This document shows positions 23,178 through 35,385 of a stretch of DNA of 64,000 bases, in pieces. Numbering within the stretch: position 1 is the stretch's first letter; the number at the start of each line of letters is the position of its first letter. The notes beneath the pieces are model-generated. The model was not told where the DNA came from, did not search any database, and worked only from the letters and a program-made list of their open reading frames with translations. The DNA comes from Stereum hirsutum FP-91666 SS1. Lineage: Eukaryota > Basidiomycota > Agaricomycetes > Russulales > Stereaceae. The DNA is taken from the NCBI RefSeq assembly GCF_000264905.1, contig NW_006763134.1, positions 1,693,626 to 1,757,625 of the forward strand. The letters run 5' to 3'. The position numbers and the translations under genes are program-made.

Positions 23178-23963
23178 CTACCCCTGCAAAGCCGCAACGA
23201 AATGAGTAGATACTTTATATCATTGGGCGCATATCTAGATGGAATGCAACTGAAACGCACCTGGGGTAAGAGAGGATGTAGTCTGAGGAGCAGCCAGACC
23301 GGCGTCTACACTGCAGAAGTGGGGGCTTCATAACCAACACGTTTCTGCACTGGCTCGTAATTAGTGTGGCGTAGGTGAGAACCGTTATCTGACTTCCTAA
23401 GATGCTCCAAATATAGACCATGGTGTATTGGGGTCAACAGCGCGGCTATTCACACGGTCACAAGTAACCATCAGCCCTAAAACACTGCGAAGATGAATCG
23501 ACTTTGGTGCCGATAAATGAGAACACTACGACTCGTCTTGGAGCCCACGTCCCAACTCCAAAGAGTCGCAATCACAGATCACTCATATACTATCCCCTTC
23601 CACAGTCATTACGAAATGTGATCATCGCAAACGTCGTTTTAGACATCGCTCTTCTGCACATTCGACAAAGCGGCTTCTCGATGACTCCGCCTGCAGATTC
23701 AGCCCAACAATGTAAATATTGCGATATTCCTTCAGTCCTTTCTCCTTCTCCTTGTGCGGCTTGATCCTGAAAGGTCCTCGTATTCTCGACCTCGGCCAAT
23801 ACTGACAGCCAGGTAGAGGTCCTGGAGTTGTCGCGTTCAAGGCGGTGTTAACGTGATCTTCATGCGAGATAGTCAATGATGGGGTCTGAAAGAGTGGCGA
23901 GGGGAGTCTGACTAGGATGGATGTTGATCAAGCAGGCTTTTCCAGACGAGGTCCGACGGGAGG
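23178..23963. other. Intergenic region between BTB paralogues A and B
   Basis: About 790 bases include the promoter of paralogue A and the 3' region of paralogue B. Only short frames without similarity are seen. No repeat was noticed. Confidence 0.55.
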
Positions 23964-25063
23964 TCAAGATCGCGGGGGAGGCACAAAAGGTGATGCCAAT
24001 GGGTTCAGGTTTGGGCGAGGGCGAGGCGGTGGAGACATATCAAGGGGAGGGAGTGAATTGGACAGAGAGATGGTCTGGGAGATGACGTGGTTTGGACTGA
24101 TCCGCATTGGCTTGTCCAGTACAGGGGACGCTGCAGCTTTCTTCGCAGCAACACCGCCTGTCCACCCCGACAAATCTTTCAAAGCCTTCGTCACCAACCC
24201 GCAAACCTGCTCCTCTCGAGACATGGAGGAACTGGCTGTCAAGCACCTCGTTTCCTCCCTGACACTCGCAATCAGATGCACAGCCTGTACTTCGATTTTC
24301 ACACTCTCTTCAAGTGTGAGGAACTTTTCCCTGAGGCAGAGTTCGGCGAAGCTCGGGACGATCCATTCCTCTACTCCATGTAGACGACCTTGGACGACCT
24401 TATCGACAGCGTTGGCGATAGGAGTGAGCCGCCTCACGGCAAGGTCGCGTAGAGTGGTCAACTCGAACTCGTCTGCAAACCGTAGAATGTTCGTCCAGTC
24501 TTGGACCGAACGTAAACCGCCGTCCTCGAGATTCCTTCAAATAAACATGGAGGGTTTTAGTTTGGAATCTGAACCAGGGAGCTGTATTGAAGTTGGATCT
24601 TGATGATAGGTACTTACTGAGGACACCTGAGAGAGAGGTAGGTCTCGAGAATCTTGGAGTCAACATTACCAAGTTCCAGATAGTAACTGTCGTCGAGAAT
24701 TGCCTCTTCAATCATCGCGACTAAGCCAGATTTCTTGTCATCGGGAAGCAAGAGCAGCTCTTGTGGAATGCAGAACTCCACGTTGTCAGACTGCAACCGG
24801 GAATGAACGGAGTGAGAACACATAAAGCGCAGCTTGAAAGAACGAACCGTGTAGATGGTTATATTTCTGTGAAAATGCCAGTTCTTACTTCGCCTTGGGC
24901 TTTGCGACTGAGAAGGCGATTTCGAAAAAGGTTCCTCAGAGGAGATGGCAAGAGACGGCGAGACTCGGGACTCGGACATATCCATGTCTGGAGAGGAAAT
25001 GCTTTCAAAATCGCTATAACCGTCACCAGTATTCGTCCACAGATGAGCTCCCGGCTGGTTCAT
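23964..25063 (-). CDS. BTB/POZ-domain protein, paralogue B
   Basis: Start MNQPGAHLWTNTGDGYSDFE, then a Ser/Pro-rich stretch and KNWHFHRNITIYTV, the counterpart of the W/Y-F motif in the other paralogues. After an intron comes VEFCIPQELLLLPDDKKSGL and SKILETYLSLRCPQ, the end of the BTB-like domain. The next exon reads SVQDWTNILRFADEFELTTL, RDLAVRRLTPIANAVDKVVQ, EEWIVPSFAELCLREKFLTL and AVHLIASVREETRCL, matching the helical region of paralogues C and D. The tail is Pro-rich and basic, ending PLASPFVPPPRS-like. The length is about 330 residues. Function is unknown, and local duplication from a neighbour is inferred from order and similarity. Confidence 0.78.
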
Positions 25064-25780
25064 CTGAGTAAACGTAGACGGTGGGTTCAGTCAAAGGAGC
25101 CATACAAGTAATGGGGTTTCAACGAGACATACCTGGCAAGGTGGGCAGCAAATGGGAAGACGCAGGTGAGAAAAGTATCGGTTGCTATGTGATTTATACC
25201 AATCGCGCCACCTATTTACCCATGTTTCTCGCTTTTATCAATGACGAGCTTCTTGAGCGTCTATGTCGATCCACAGAAAAATAGACTTGTCACTTTTGTT
25301 ACCAATACGCTGGCCAGAACGGCAAGAGTGTGAGAAAAGAGAGAAGGAAAGGAGATATTTAAGGCCTTCGCTGCCCCTACAAACCAGAGGCTGAACAGAT
25401 ATATCTCTTCATTTACCTTTCTTCCCACCTGCACTCTTCGAGTGAAAAATAGCAAGTTCGATTTCATACATACAAGCTTGGTAAGTGGGTCAGCGATGAT
25501 ACCAATATCAGCGAAGGTCATTTTTGCCACAATCTTGGCGACCCCGACACTTCCCTCTGAGCCATACATCCATCGATACAACGTGTTGACAAGAAAAGAA
25601 CTCCGACGATGGAAGAAGACATTGCGATCAGTCGAACCACGAGTGCAAAATCAAGAAAACGGAAATTATTGCCTCTCTTCATCCATCACCGCTATATGGT
25701 ATGCCCGTTACACGCGCACCTCAGCCCCTCACGCAACAGAAACGACCGTAGGCCATCTCATCGACCCTCGTGAGCCAACT
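25064..25780. other. Intergenic region between BTB paralogues B and C
   Basis: About 720 bases without a recognisable gene on either strand. This contains the promoter of paralogue B and the 3' region of paralogue C. Confidence 0.55.
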
Positions 25781-27064
25781 TCAGCCATCCAAGCATACGG
25801 CACCCGCGCGAATCTGTCGACGTTTCTTCTTCCCCTGCCTGTGTTCCTTAATCCGCTCCGGCCAGTACTCCGTCTCTCCACTCTCAGAAAAGCCGCGTAC
25901 ACCCAGGGAAGGCTCTTGAGCAGTGGTGGTCTCTAGAAAGGTTGGAGGGAGGGGCCTAGCTGGCAGAGACTGGGTGTTGAGTGGTGGAGGAGCGGAGGCG
26001 GGAGGAGAAGGAAGAGGTATATCGGGTCGCGATGAAGACGAAGTAGAGGGCCGCTCGGGGATCTGGGACGGGATAGGGTCTGGTTTGGGAGTAGTGTGAG
26101 GAGCAAAGTCATTATCGGCAGACTTCCGTTCGTAGGGTCGCGGGACGTCCGTCATATCATCGCCCTCACCCAAAGACTCCTGAACCATCTTACTGGTTGC
26201 CTCCAGACGGGAACGTTTCGAATGAGGCCCGGTTCCCGCGATACGCTCCCTGACGCTCGCGATGAGATGAACGCGTCGGACGCCGAGCCTGATGCTCTCG
26301 TCCAGCGTGAGGAACTTCTCCCTTCCACAAAGCTCTGTAATGCTCGGAACAAGCCAGCGGTCGACGCCACACGCCGTTCCTTCGACGATTTTATCGACCG
26401 GGCTGGCGATGGGGTCGAGCCGCTCAATTGCTAGCTCGCGAACGGAGTCTAAACCCATGTAGGTGGAGAATTCGAGGAGTAAGGTCCAGTCCTGGACGGA
26501 GTGGACATCGCCCTTCGCTAGATCCCTGGTTATGTGTTGCATGGGTAGATGAGAAAATGATATTAAGACCTTTAGAGGTTATGAACATACTGTGGGCAGC
26601 GGAGGGAGAGATACACGTCTAGTGCCTTAGGGTCGATGTCGTGAAGATCGACGAACGATGTGGCTGGACGAGGTTTGTTGACGAGGTAAGCCAGGCGAGA
26701 CTTGGTGTCTCCGGGAGGAAGCAGGATCTCCTTTGGGATCTGGAATTCCGTATCTCCCGCCTATGATGAGGAAATACATAGCGCTCAGTCCTCACCTCGC
26801 AAGTATGCGGTCCCGGGACGGTGAGTAAGTAGAAAGGCTCACTCGGACAATAAGCATCTGAGGCTGGAAGTACCATCGTTTGCTTCTCGTGCACGGAACT
26901 GTAGGAGTCTCGGTAGTCAACGTCACTGGAGACGCATCCCTAGAGTAGTTAGGGGAGCGAGTCGTACTGGCGCTGATGCTCGACATGTCGCAGGAGTCCA
27001 AGCTCTCGAGGTCACTGCAGCCGTCAAGTGTGTCCGACTGGTATCGAGCGTTCGAGCGAGGCAT
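25781..27064 (-). CDS. BTB/POZ-domain protein, paralogue C
   Basis: Start MPRSNARYQSDTLDGCSDLE, then KRWYFQPQMLIV (paralogue signature) and an intron. The next exon gives TEFQIPKEILLPPGDTKSRL and PKALDVYLSLRCPQ, then GDVHSVQDWTLLLEFSTYMG, RELAIERLDPIASPVDKIVE, VDRWLVPSITELCGREKFLT and RRVHLIASVRERIAG. The C-terminal 130 residues are Pro/Ser-rich and end in a basic cluster (EHRQGKKKRRQIRAG) that could be a nuclear localisation signal. It is closest in layout to paralogue B next to it; both have a shortened BTB core compared with A and D. Confidence 0.78.
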
Positions 27065-27723
27065 CTACACAATCGCACCAAAGGACTTATATGAAAGAGT
27101 TGACAAATATCGAAGGGGGACATAGGACGAACCAAGGTACGCGTACACGATTGAAGACTCTGGGGAGGTAGACCAAAATGACTTGCAGCATAATATAGAG
27201 CTGCGCCACATATTTACACCTGTGTGTTAGCGATCAGTTCCACAGCGCTTGAGGAAACGTCTGAGATGGATTCGCAACTGTTGTTGAGCCTCGCTGCGCT
27301 GCATTTGTTCAATAGATGCAGAAGCGGTTAGTCAATAGCCAAAGCTCCTGTCCCGTGTACACTTCGATTGGAAACTCGGGTTATGATGTTGCGCTCAACT
27401 CCAACTTTGAAGTTTGAACGAGGCTAATGATGTCGTTCCGCCACGGTTACTCCTGTCAGATTTGCGGGCATCTTTTGATGCTCCAGGCTTCATGGAATCG
27501 GTTGCCGACAATCGAATAACTCGCCACTCTCCAGGTACGGACACAACAGTTCCCATTGTGACTGGGCGTAACGCGAACCACATTGAATTCCACTACATAT
27601 GACACATCCTAGTAAGCGACTTAGTTTAGCGCAACGACCGACAATGACCCTGCCGGAAGCAAAAAGAGGGCATCTCACCAATAATAATTTACAAACTATG
27701 CTCCCCTTCCCTCGCCGCCCTCC
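27065..27723. other. Intergenic region between BTB paralogue C and PIG-S
   Basis: About 660 bases containing the BTB C promoter and the PIG-S 3' region. Short frames only. Confidence 0.55.
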
Positions 27724-29821
27724 CTACTCACTCTTATCCTCCCCTTCCACCTCCTTCCCCATCCCCTCCTTCCTCTTCCTCCTTCCCTCCCTCCAAGCTT
27801 TAAACTCTCTAATCACCGTAACGATCAACGGGACCGCGACCGGTGCGAATAACGGCGTATAAACCGCATACTTGTGTTCTGCTGGGAAATATAAGAGTGC
27901 CAACATCCCGGGGTTGAAGAAGGCGCGAGAGGCGAGGGTTAGGGCTTCTGCGGAGTGTCGGAGGATGAGGGTAGGTGAGGTGGGCGAGGTTGTGTAAACC
28001 TGATTGGGTCGTCGACGTTCAAAATCGAGGTTACGGGATGGTGGCACGAAGGGTCAGATTATAGTTCTTCGTGTGTGAAAAGAAGAGGCAGGAGGGCTTT
28101 GGTGAAGGTGGAAGAAGTGGGGGAGACAGATACGCACCAGATCCAACTCTGCCAACGCACCCTGTACATCCCCCTTCACGTCCTGCCCAACCGGCATGTT
28201 CGGAATTTCATCCACCAGCTTCGCGATACTCATCAACGTCTCTTTACTGCTCACCGCGTTCTCCTGCGCTCGCATCCTGTACAGCGCATCGAGTTGCCAA
28301 TCTGTCAATTCATTGTTTATGCCTACGCCTTTGACCTGTTGTTGGGCATGAGACTGGATCTGTATGGAAGGCGGGAGAGCGGGGACTCCGAGGAGTGCGA
28401 GGAGTTGGGTTTTGAATGTTTGGAAGGCGGGTGTGAGGGTGTGGGTTGTTAAGTGGAGTTGAGCCGATGTCGTATTCGTGGTGGATTGGATTGGCAGGTT
28501 GAAGATCATGATGCCGCCCCATTGGGGGAGGATAAAGGCGTTGGACGACGTTGGGTTGTCTGATATCATTCGAGCACGTCAGATGAGTGCATAATGAGGG
28601 ATGGAGGGGTGAAGGGGTAACGTACTTTTGGCGTCGAGGATACGGAGTGGACTGTGCCTGGCGGAGGGCATGAAGAGGACGAAGTGAAGCACCGGGTCGT
28701 TCGATACACTCGATGCTACGAATTTCGTTACTTAGGCATGCCTCTGATCCCGTATAGTAAATGTCAAACTCACAAAGCGTCCACTCTGCCGAATTAACAA
28801 ACACAGTCAAGTCTTCAGGCGTCAAGCCATGGACTTCATTTCCGTCTGAGTTTGCCACAGCCTGTGGCTCGAAGGCTAAAGGTGCATGGAATCGAATCTG
28901 GCTCTCGATTGTGAAGTTATACAGTTCTGAAAGTTGATCGAGGATGGATGATAGGTGGTCTACGAACACGCATGAGAGCGTATGAGGACGTGATGTCTGG
29001 ATTGACATGAAAGGCAGAACATGACGCACGGGAAATTGATTTCTCGACTTCCCAGCCCACGACAGCGTTTCCATCGGCCGCATCTTCGTTGAGGAAAGTG
29101 AAAGCGAGACGGTAGCGTGGGGAATATTTAGCGACGAGGTTGCTGGACCTCGACGTCCGATGAGGGAAGAGGAGCGCGGAGAGGTAGTCGCTCGTTTGTG
29201 AAGCTATTGGTGTTGTAGCTGGCTAAGCCGATGACCACGACCAAACTTCGAAGTGTACGCACCTTGTGAAGAGGGTATTGAGAGACGTCTGTCTTGAATG
29301 ATGGGATGGTTTATGCCCTGGATGATGGAAACACCGTACGTGTCCGGGCTGAGTGGTTCTTCAGCACTCGTCAACTCTCGTTAACAAGAACAAGTAAAGA
29401 GACGCGCACCATTTTCACCTCTGGTAGCTACATGAATGTCCACATTTGAAGACTGATCGAGTGATGCCTGACGGGAAAGTGCCTGCTGTATGGATTCGAT
29501 GGAGGGTACGTCCGTTAGAGACGAAGTGAAGTTGTCGATTTGGACATGGACTGGGAAAACGAGCTGGAGACACATGAGCTAATGTATTGATTTTGATTGT
29601 TGTAGTTTACAGACCTGTTTGTCGCTCTGAGCATGAATATGGGAAATGGGTAAGGAGAGCCGTTCGATGCTTGTAGTATACCACCACAGCGGTGTTGCGA
29701 GGAGGACCACGACCCAGTAAGACAATAAAATTACTCTCCGGAGTCGGGGTTTCTCAAAATATAATTTCGAAGGATCGTGCGGCAGGTTTTCTGTTGTTTT
29801 CAACGGTTCATGCTGTTCCAT
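27724..29821 (-). CDS. GPI17: GPI transamidase subunit PIG-S (Gpi17)
   Basis: PIG-S is a subunit of the ER-membrane complex that attaches GPI anchors to proteins. The start MEQHEPLKTTENLPHDPSKL precedes a first membrane helix (RVILLSYWVVVLLATPLWWY) followed by TTSIERLSLP, the classic PIG-S signature. Luminal segments follow: FPVHVQIDNFTSSL, YRLAFTFLNEDAADGNAVVG, HLSSILDQLSELYNFTIESQ, HGLTPEDLTVFVNSAEWTL, FILPQWGGIMIFNLP (highly conserved) and LLALLGVPALPPSIQ, then a second membrane helix near the C-terminus (AVYTPLFAPVAVPLIVTVI) and a charged cytosolic tail. Around eight introns give about 540 residues, normal for the family. An earlier in-frame codon upstream is TTG, so the ATG at 29821 is the start. 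Confidence 0.92.
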
Positions 29822-30113
29822 CGAGGACGAAAGGAAGAAACACAATAATATGAGCTGGATATTCGCCGGCGGTGCGTGTCTGTTGATCGGCTGCCGGTGG
29901 CTGCTGCCGCGCGGAGTGTGTCGGACTCAGAAAAGCGGTGGCGCCAGTCAGCCTGCGAGAAACCAAGTCGGCTGTCTGTTCTCCTCCTACGACCTCCATC
30001 ATCCCCTCGATTTCCAGTCCATACGCTCTACAACCCGTCAACACTTTTCTTGGCCTCATTCAAGCCACTTAGCGCTGATTCAGAGTCCATTACTTACCAC
30101 TTCGTATTTCGCA
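29822..30113. promoter_or_regulatory. Short bidirectional promoter, PIG-S / Snt1-like gene
   Basis: Only 292 bases separate the two divergent start codons, so both genes must share the promoter region. No TATA box is evident on either side. Confidence 0.6.
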
Positions 30114-33100
30114 ATGTCTATGGGCCCCGGCTCAAAGTTCTTTGGAGCCCCTCCAAATGAGTTCGATGACACCATGAATGGCGGTCTAGTACACCGTCCG
30201 AACTACGAAGTACGTTTCCATCCTTGAAAATATCACTCCTTCGCTTACCATTATGCACTCCAGCCTCCCCATGCACTCGAACCTCATAGATCACCATCCC
30301 CTGGTTCCTCACGTATCGGCCCGTATTCCAGGTATAGACCTCCAAGGCCTCCACCAGGATACGCTCGCGACGGCTACGACAGTTCTTTCGGCTCTTCATC
30401 CGAATCCTGGGCTCAAGAGAGATCATTTCGCCAACGAACTCCCTCAGGTCCGTATACACCTCATAGTCAGAACTGGTCACGTCCTCCCAATGCATGGTCC
30501 ACCGCATTCAATGCCGGATCGTGGCCAGAAAGGAGACTACCACCGCCCATTTCTCCAGTCCAGAGAGGCATTGGAAGAGTGGCCGATAGCTCGACTGAAA
30601 GTATGTTTGAGCCGTCAGAGGCGTGGAAACAAACTCATGTGTACGTTCATTCTTCACATTCTCTTTTGTTCATTGATCGGCCCAGCTCATGATATGATGT
30701 TACTTAGACCCGGAGATGATCGCCCATCCCCCGAAGCACGCCAGCTCGGGAACCGCATGCGCGACAGTAGACCTCCACTGTCCCCCGAACGTCCCCTTCG
30801 CCAATTCGAAACCTATGCTGAGATTGCCTTCGGCTCTGGTCGCCACTACCCGAAAGACGATAGTAGACCTCCACCGTCCCCCGAACGTCCCCTTCGGAAA
30901 TTCGAAACCTATGCTGAGACTGCCTTCGGCTATAGTCGCCCCTACTCGAAAGATTACACTGAAGACTACGCTGACGACTATTCTTCATCTTACGATGATC
31001 GGTACTCGCGCGAGCGAGAGTCTTACAGAACCTCTGATCCGTACAGGTCAAACCCCGACTCGTACGGACCGCCACCCGTGCCTCGAGCTCGTACACCAAA
31101 TCCATACGCGGCTACTGGGCCACCACCAGTCCGTACGCCGAATCCGTACGCAGCAGCTGCTGGACCGCCACCTGCTGCTCGTACGCCAAATCCATACGCG
31201 GCTATTTATGACGACGATGAACCTGGTTGGATACCATGCTCGGACGCGCCGCCCGCGCCGCCCCTATGGGATCACTATAGGACATTATCAAATGCCGTAG
31301 GTGACTATCGTCGCTCGCCTGTACAATCCGCCAGTGGATTCCACTCTAGATCTTCGTATCCCCAGTTCGGTCAACACGATCGTGATAACTCCCACAGCAG
31401 CGGCTCTCCAAACTCTGTGAAGATGTCTTCACCTCCAGAGCCTTCGTCTACCGCACCACCACCTTCTTCTGGCCCCCCACAGCCGTACTCATTCGGTCCG
31501 CCCGCTCCATACTCTTCTGGTCCTTCTGGGTATCGACAGCCACCGCCTCGAGAAATAAGACCACACACCCGTGTCTTCAGCCAGCCATCGTCCTATGTCC
31601 CTTCTCACATGCGCGGATCGTTCTTGTCTTCTTCTCCAGCGGCGCGAGTTCTATCGGGATCTAGCAAAGGCCTTCATGCTCGAATACGATCTGAATCGGC
31701 AGGTCGATCTTCCATCGCGTCATCACGCAACGCTTCGCCTGAGCCACATACACCGTCCGCAACATCGGTTCCAGGTCTTTCTCGTGCACCATCAATCTCA
31801 GCCGAAATCAAGCCTAGTTCGCGCAACGTTCCGCCGACGAAAGTAGAACCACCGTCGACTCAACCTTCGAGTCCGGTTTCGTCGAGAATTGGCCTTAGGA
31901 TCAAGACCGATGGACTGACGGGTTCGACGCCTGTGTCACGTTCGGACACGGCGTCCACGTTGCGTCCAGATCCGGCTTCTGTGTCCCACCTGGATACAGG
32001 TACCGTGTCACGTTCGGATACAGCGGCTTCGCAGAATAGCAAGCCTACGGTCCGTGCACCGTTGATACCGCCAATGGGTAGATTGACGCCTCCGCTGTTT
32101 GATTCGAGGTCGGATTCGCCTGCTATTCCAGGTCTCGATGGATCAGTGAAAGCCATGGCACCTCCCGCTCGTTCCATCATTGCGTCAGCATCCGGGCCAT
32201 CTTCTTCGGTCTTCAGTAAGTTTCCGTCATTCATCGATGCGATTAAAGACTTATCTCCTTGCTAACTCAACGTGTTTGGCCTGCGCTCAGTTTCTGATTC
32301 AGCAGACCAGACTACTCGTCCGAGAAAGAAGAAGAAACGGCGCGGTAACGTTATCAAGAGCAAAGCCATAGTCTCTTCCTCGCCCGAATCCACACATGAA
32401 CCTTTACCTACCGAAGAGGTCGAAAGTGCTCCGGCGCAGGACATTCCTGAGGTGGTGTCTCCTGTCATGGCGAAGAAGACGGTTCCATTATCGTCTACTC
32501 ATCTCGCAGCACCAGCCCCGTCCCATGCCGGGTCCGTTCGTAGCAGTGGTACACGTCCTGCTTCGCCTGGATCATCCGACGACCATACACCCAGTCTCGC
32601 GACCCCAGCCCCTCCCGATCTTCCTCCCACCGATGTTCGAGTCGCATCGACACATGCAGAACAGCCTGATCATCCCGACCGTTCCATAATGTCCGCCGTA
32701 CCTATGGACATCGATCAAGAAGCCTTGAATACGGAGCCTTCCAAATCTTCGCCGTCAATATTTCCAGAATCTGCGAAGTCCGCACAGTCACTCCAGGAGG
32801 CTCTTCGTCTTGTCGTGACTGCTCGACAGCTCCATGGCGTTCAGACTCGCGAGGATATTGTCCGGCCTATCTTGATGGCGAATAAAGCGAAGTCTTTGAT
32901 GTCTAGGCCTCCTCTCATTTCTGGTACTCCAGCTCCAGCTCCCGAATCCGAAACGCCAGATGCCGAAGCTCTCGTGAACGAATTCATGGAAGGCGAGGTC
33001 GCAGAGAAGCGAATGTCGACATTCGAAACTCTTCGCCCTGCTCTCGTCACACGTATCGGCGCTCGCCGCGAATCCACACAAGAGAAAACCGAACGTCTAA

Positions 33101-34541
33101 GAAAGGAGTACCTCGAACACCACGAAGCGTGGATGCTCCACTGCGCTCGTCTAGACCGTCAAAGCCAAGCACCCACAACCGCCAACGCCAACGCCACCAC
33201 CAACACAGACGAAGTCGCTCCTGCCCCCGGCCGCACCACCCGTCGCTCCGCAGCCGTCCTCGGCGACGCAGTCCGTTCTGACCTCGAGATGGAGCAGATC
33301 ATAGCCAGTCTTGGGAACGAAGACCTATACGATCCCGCACACCTGGCGATCAAGAACGTCGCCGTGATCCCGGATATGATATCCGTGACGAACGGCCAAG
33401 TGGATTATCAGTTCGACGACACGAATAAGCTTGTGGACGATCCTGCGAGTTACTATGATCCTTCGAGGGACGTGTCGACGTGGACGGACGAGGAGAGACA
33501 GGTGTTCTTGGAGAAGTTCGCCGCGCATCCGAAACAGTTCGGGATCATTGCGAACTTCTTGCCGCATAAGACGCAGGCGCAATGCGTGCAGTTTTATTAT
33601 CTGCATAAGAAGAAGTTGATCAATTTCAGGAAGGTGGTAATGCAGTATGGGCCGAGGAAGAGACGTGGAGGGAGGAACGCGAATAAGAAGAAGGGGAATG
33701 CGTTGCTTACGGATATCCGGAGGCACGATGCTGAAGTTTCGTCGAAGGACAAGGACCCTTCTTCTTCTGCTGCTGCCGGGAAGGCATCTGGGTCTGGAAC
33801 AGCGCCGACGGGGAGGAAGAAGAGAGGTGCTAATGCTGGGCAGTCGGTACCGATCCCGGTGGAGACAGCACAGAAGAGGAAGCCTTCGGGGAGGAAGACT
33901 GCCGTGCAGGCTCAACAAGCTGAGCCGACGCCAACCACGACGCCTACGCCTGATCCAGATCCAGCACCTACACCTAATCTAGATGCGGAGGTACCTCCCG
34001 CGCGTCCGAAGAGGAAGAGGGCTGCTCCCGTTTCGAAGGTCAAGATTGCGGCCGATGATGCAGACAGTGTCGCTACACCCACTGTGAGTTTTCTCCCATT
34101 TCGCCGATATGTTATCCATAGCTCATACATCGCCGTATCAGGATGCCGAACCTAAACCAGTCAAGAGGCGGAGGGTAGCGAAAGCCGTTGTTATAGAGGA
34201 GCCTGAAGGCGAAGGCTCCGTAAGTGACGATCGTCTCTTTATTTACCTTTGCTCTTCGCTAATTCGCTTCTTCCATCCTACAGGACTCTGAGAAGCGGCC
34301 TGTCAAGAAGCGCAGAGGCCCGGGAGGTCGCAAGCCCAAGACTCTCCCTGTCATCGTTGAATCTTCACTAGACCCCTCTGCTAGCACAACCGACATACCA
34401 CTCGATGGCCAGAGTGACGCTCCAGGACCCTCCCGTCAAAAGCCTGCCTCCGCGAACGGTCGCGCTGAAAGCCAGACGGAAGAGGAGATGGACGCGGCGG
34501 CTGTTATTCAAGCCCTTGACCCGCTGGATGCAGAACGATAA
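30114..34541 (+). CDS. SANT-domain chromatin corepressor, Snt1/NCoR-like
   Basis: Exons run from MSMGPGSKFFGAPPNEFDD to a TAA at 34539-34541 (IQALDPLDAER). The protein is about 1350 residues. The first 600 are disordered: Arg/Tyr/Pro-rich, a 32-residue tandem repeat and three RTPNPYAA units. A basic segment follows (RPRKKKKRRGNVIKSKAI). A SANT domain lies near 33.47-33.65 kb: STWTDEERQVFLEKFAAHPK, QFGIIANFLPHKTQAQCVQF, YYLHKKKLINFRKVV. This YYLxKK form is typical of the SANT domain in NCoR/SMRT and yeast Snt1, subunits of HDAC complexes (Set3 complex in yeast). An upstream helical stretch (EKTERLRKEYLEHHEAWMLH) resembles the N-terminal SANT-linked region. The C-terminus has repeated basic patches (KPVKRRRVAKA, RPVKKRRGPGGRKPK), probably nuclear signals. 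Complex membership is inferred from the family. Confidence 0.85.
30763..30954 (+). repeat. Two 96-base tandem repeats inside the Snt1-like gene
   Basis: Units 30763-30858 and 30859-30954 encode DSRPPxSPERPLRxFETYAE followed by xAFGxxRxYxKD. They are in phase and highly similar at base level, so the duplication is recent. Two SPERP sites per pair may be proline-directed phosphorylation sites. Confidence 0.92.
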
Positions 34542-35385
34542 ACGCGAGCCCCTCGAACACCGACTTTTCGACGGTCTGGTCACTCTGTCGCCTTGTCACC
34601 TCTATTTCCATATCTTCAGGTTTCTTATATTTTTATCTGCTTGCTATTCTCGGCCTCCCCTGTATCCATATACGGTCTTTGTCTCGCCCAGAGACTAATT
34701 CGCGTTCTGCATTCCGTACGTTAATCCGATATTGATCCGAATACTCGCTCTCTCGATGCTCTGTGGTACGTTCTGCGATGCGACATAATCGTATACCCAT
34801 GATCAATGTGTTCTTAGCGGACCCGCAGATAGATGTATGCGGTGAGATTGTGTATTCGTCCTAATTGCGCAATAGACATCTCGCCTTGGTTGTCGGGCTG
34901 TTCGTATCTATCTGTTGACTTCATTTCCCCGGACAATGCGCCCCTTCTCGTGGTGAACACCCTCTGCCCTCGCTGTGTAGGCTCAATGCTTTGACGAGGT
35001 ATGTGATGCATCTTCACGTCTTCCAATCTTCACAGCACCTCGTATTCAACGATCCCTGACCAATTGAGTGCAGCCGTCTCCGCCCTGTACCGCAAGATGG
35101 CTTGGCTTGCGCCTTGCACCAGCGTGTCGTACGTATTCTGAGCATCACTTGAGGCATTTTCCTCGTGTACGTGGTGCGGAACGCGCTAGAAACGGGGCAA
35201 AGTGTCGTGCGACATGATCTGCTGTGCCACACGAGGAAACCAGCCCGTCTCTCGCTGGGGAGACATAAACGATCCGCTGGGGGTTGGCCTCAATCCGACT
35301 CTCCTGCGTCGCTCGCTTCCCCGCAACGACGATCGTCCTATCTGTCCTCTCTAGAGATCCAGTCACTAGCACTAGCACCAGCGCA
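34542..35385. other. Intergenic region between Snt1-like gene and BTB paralogue D
   Basis: About 840 bases with the 3' UTR of the Snt1-like gene and the promoter of paralogue D. Short frames on both strands show no similarity to known proteins. Confidence 0.55.
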
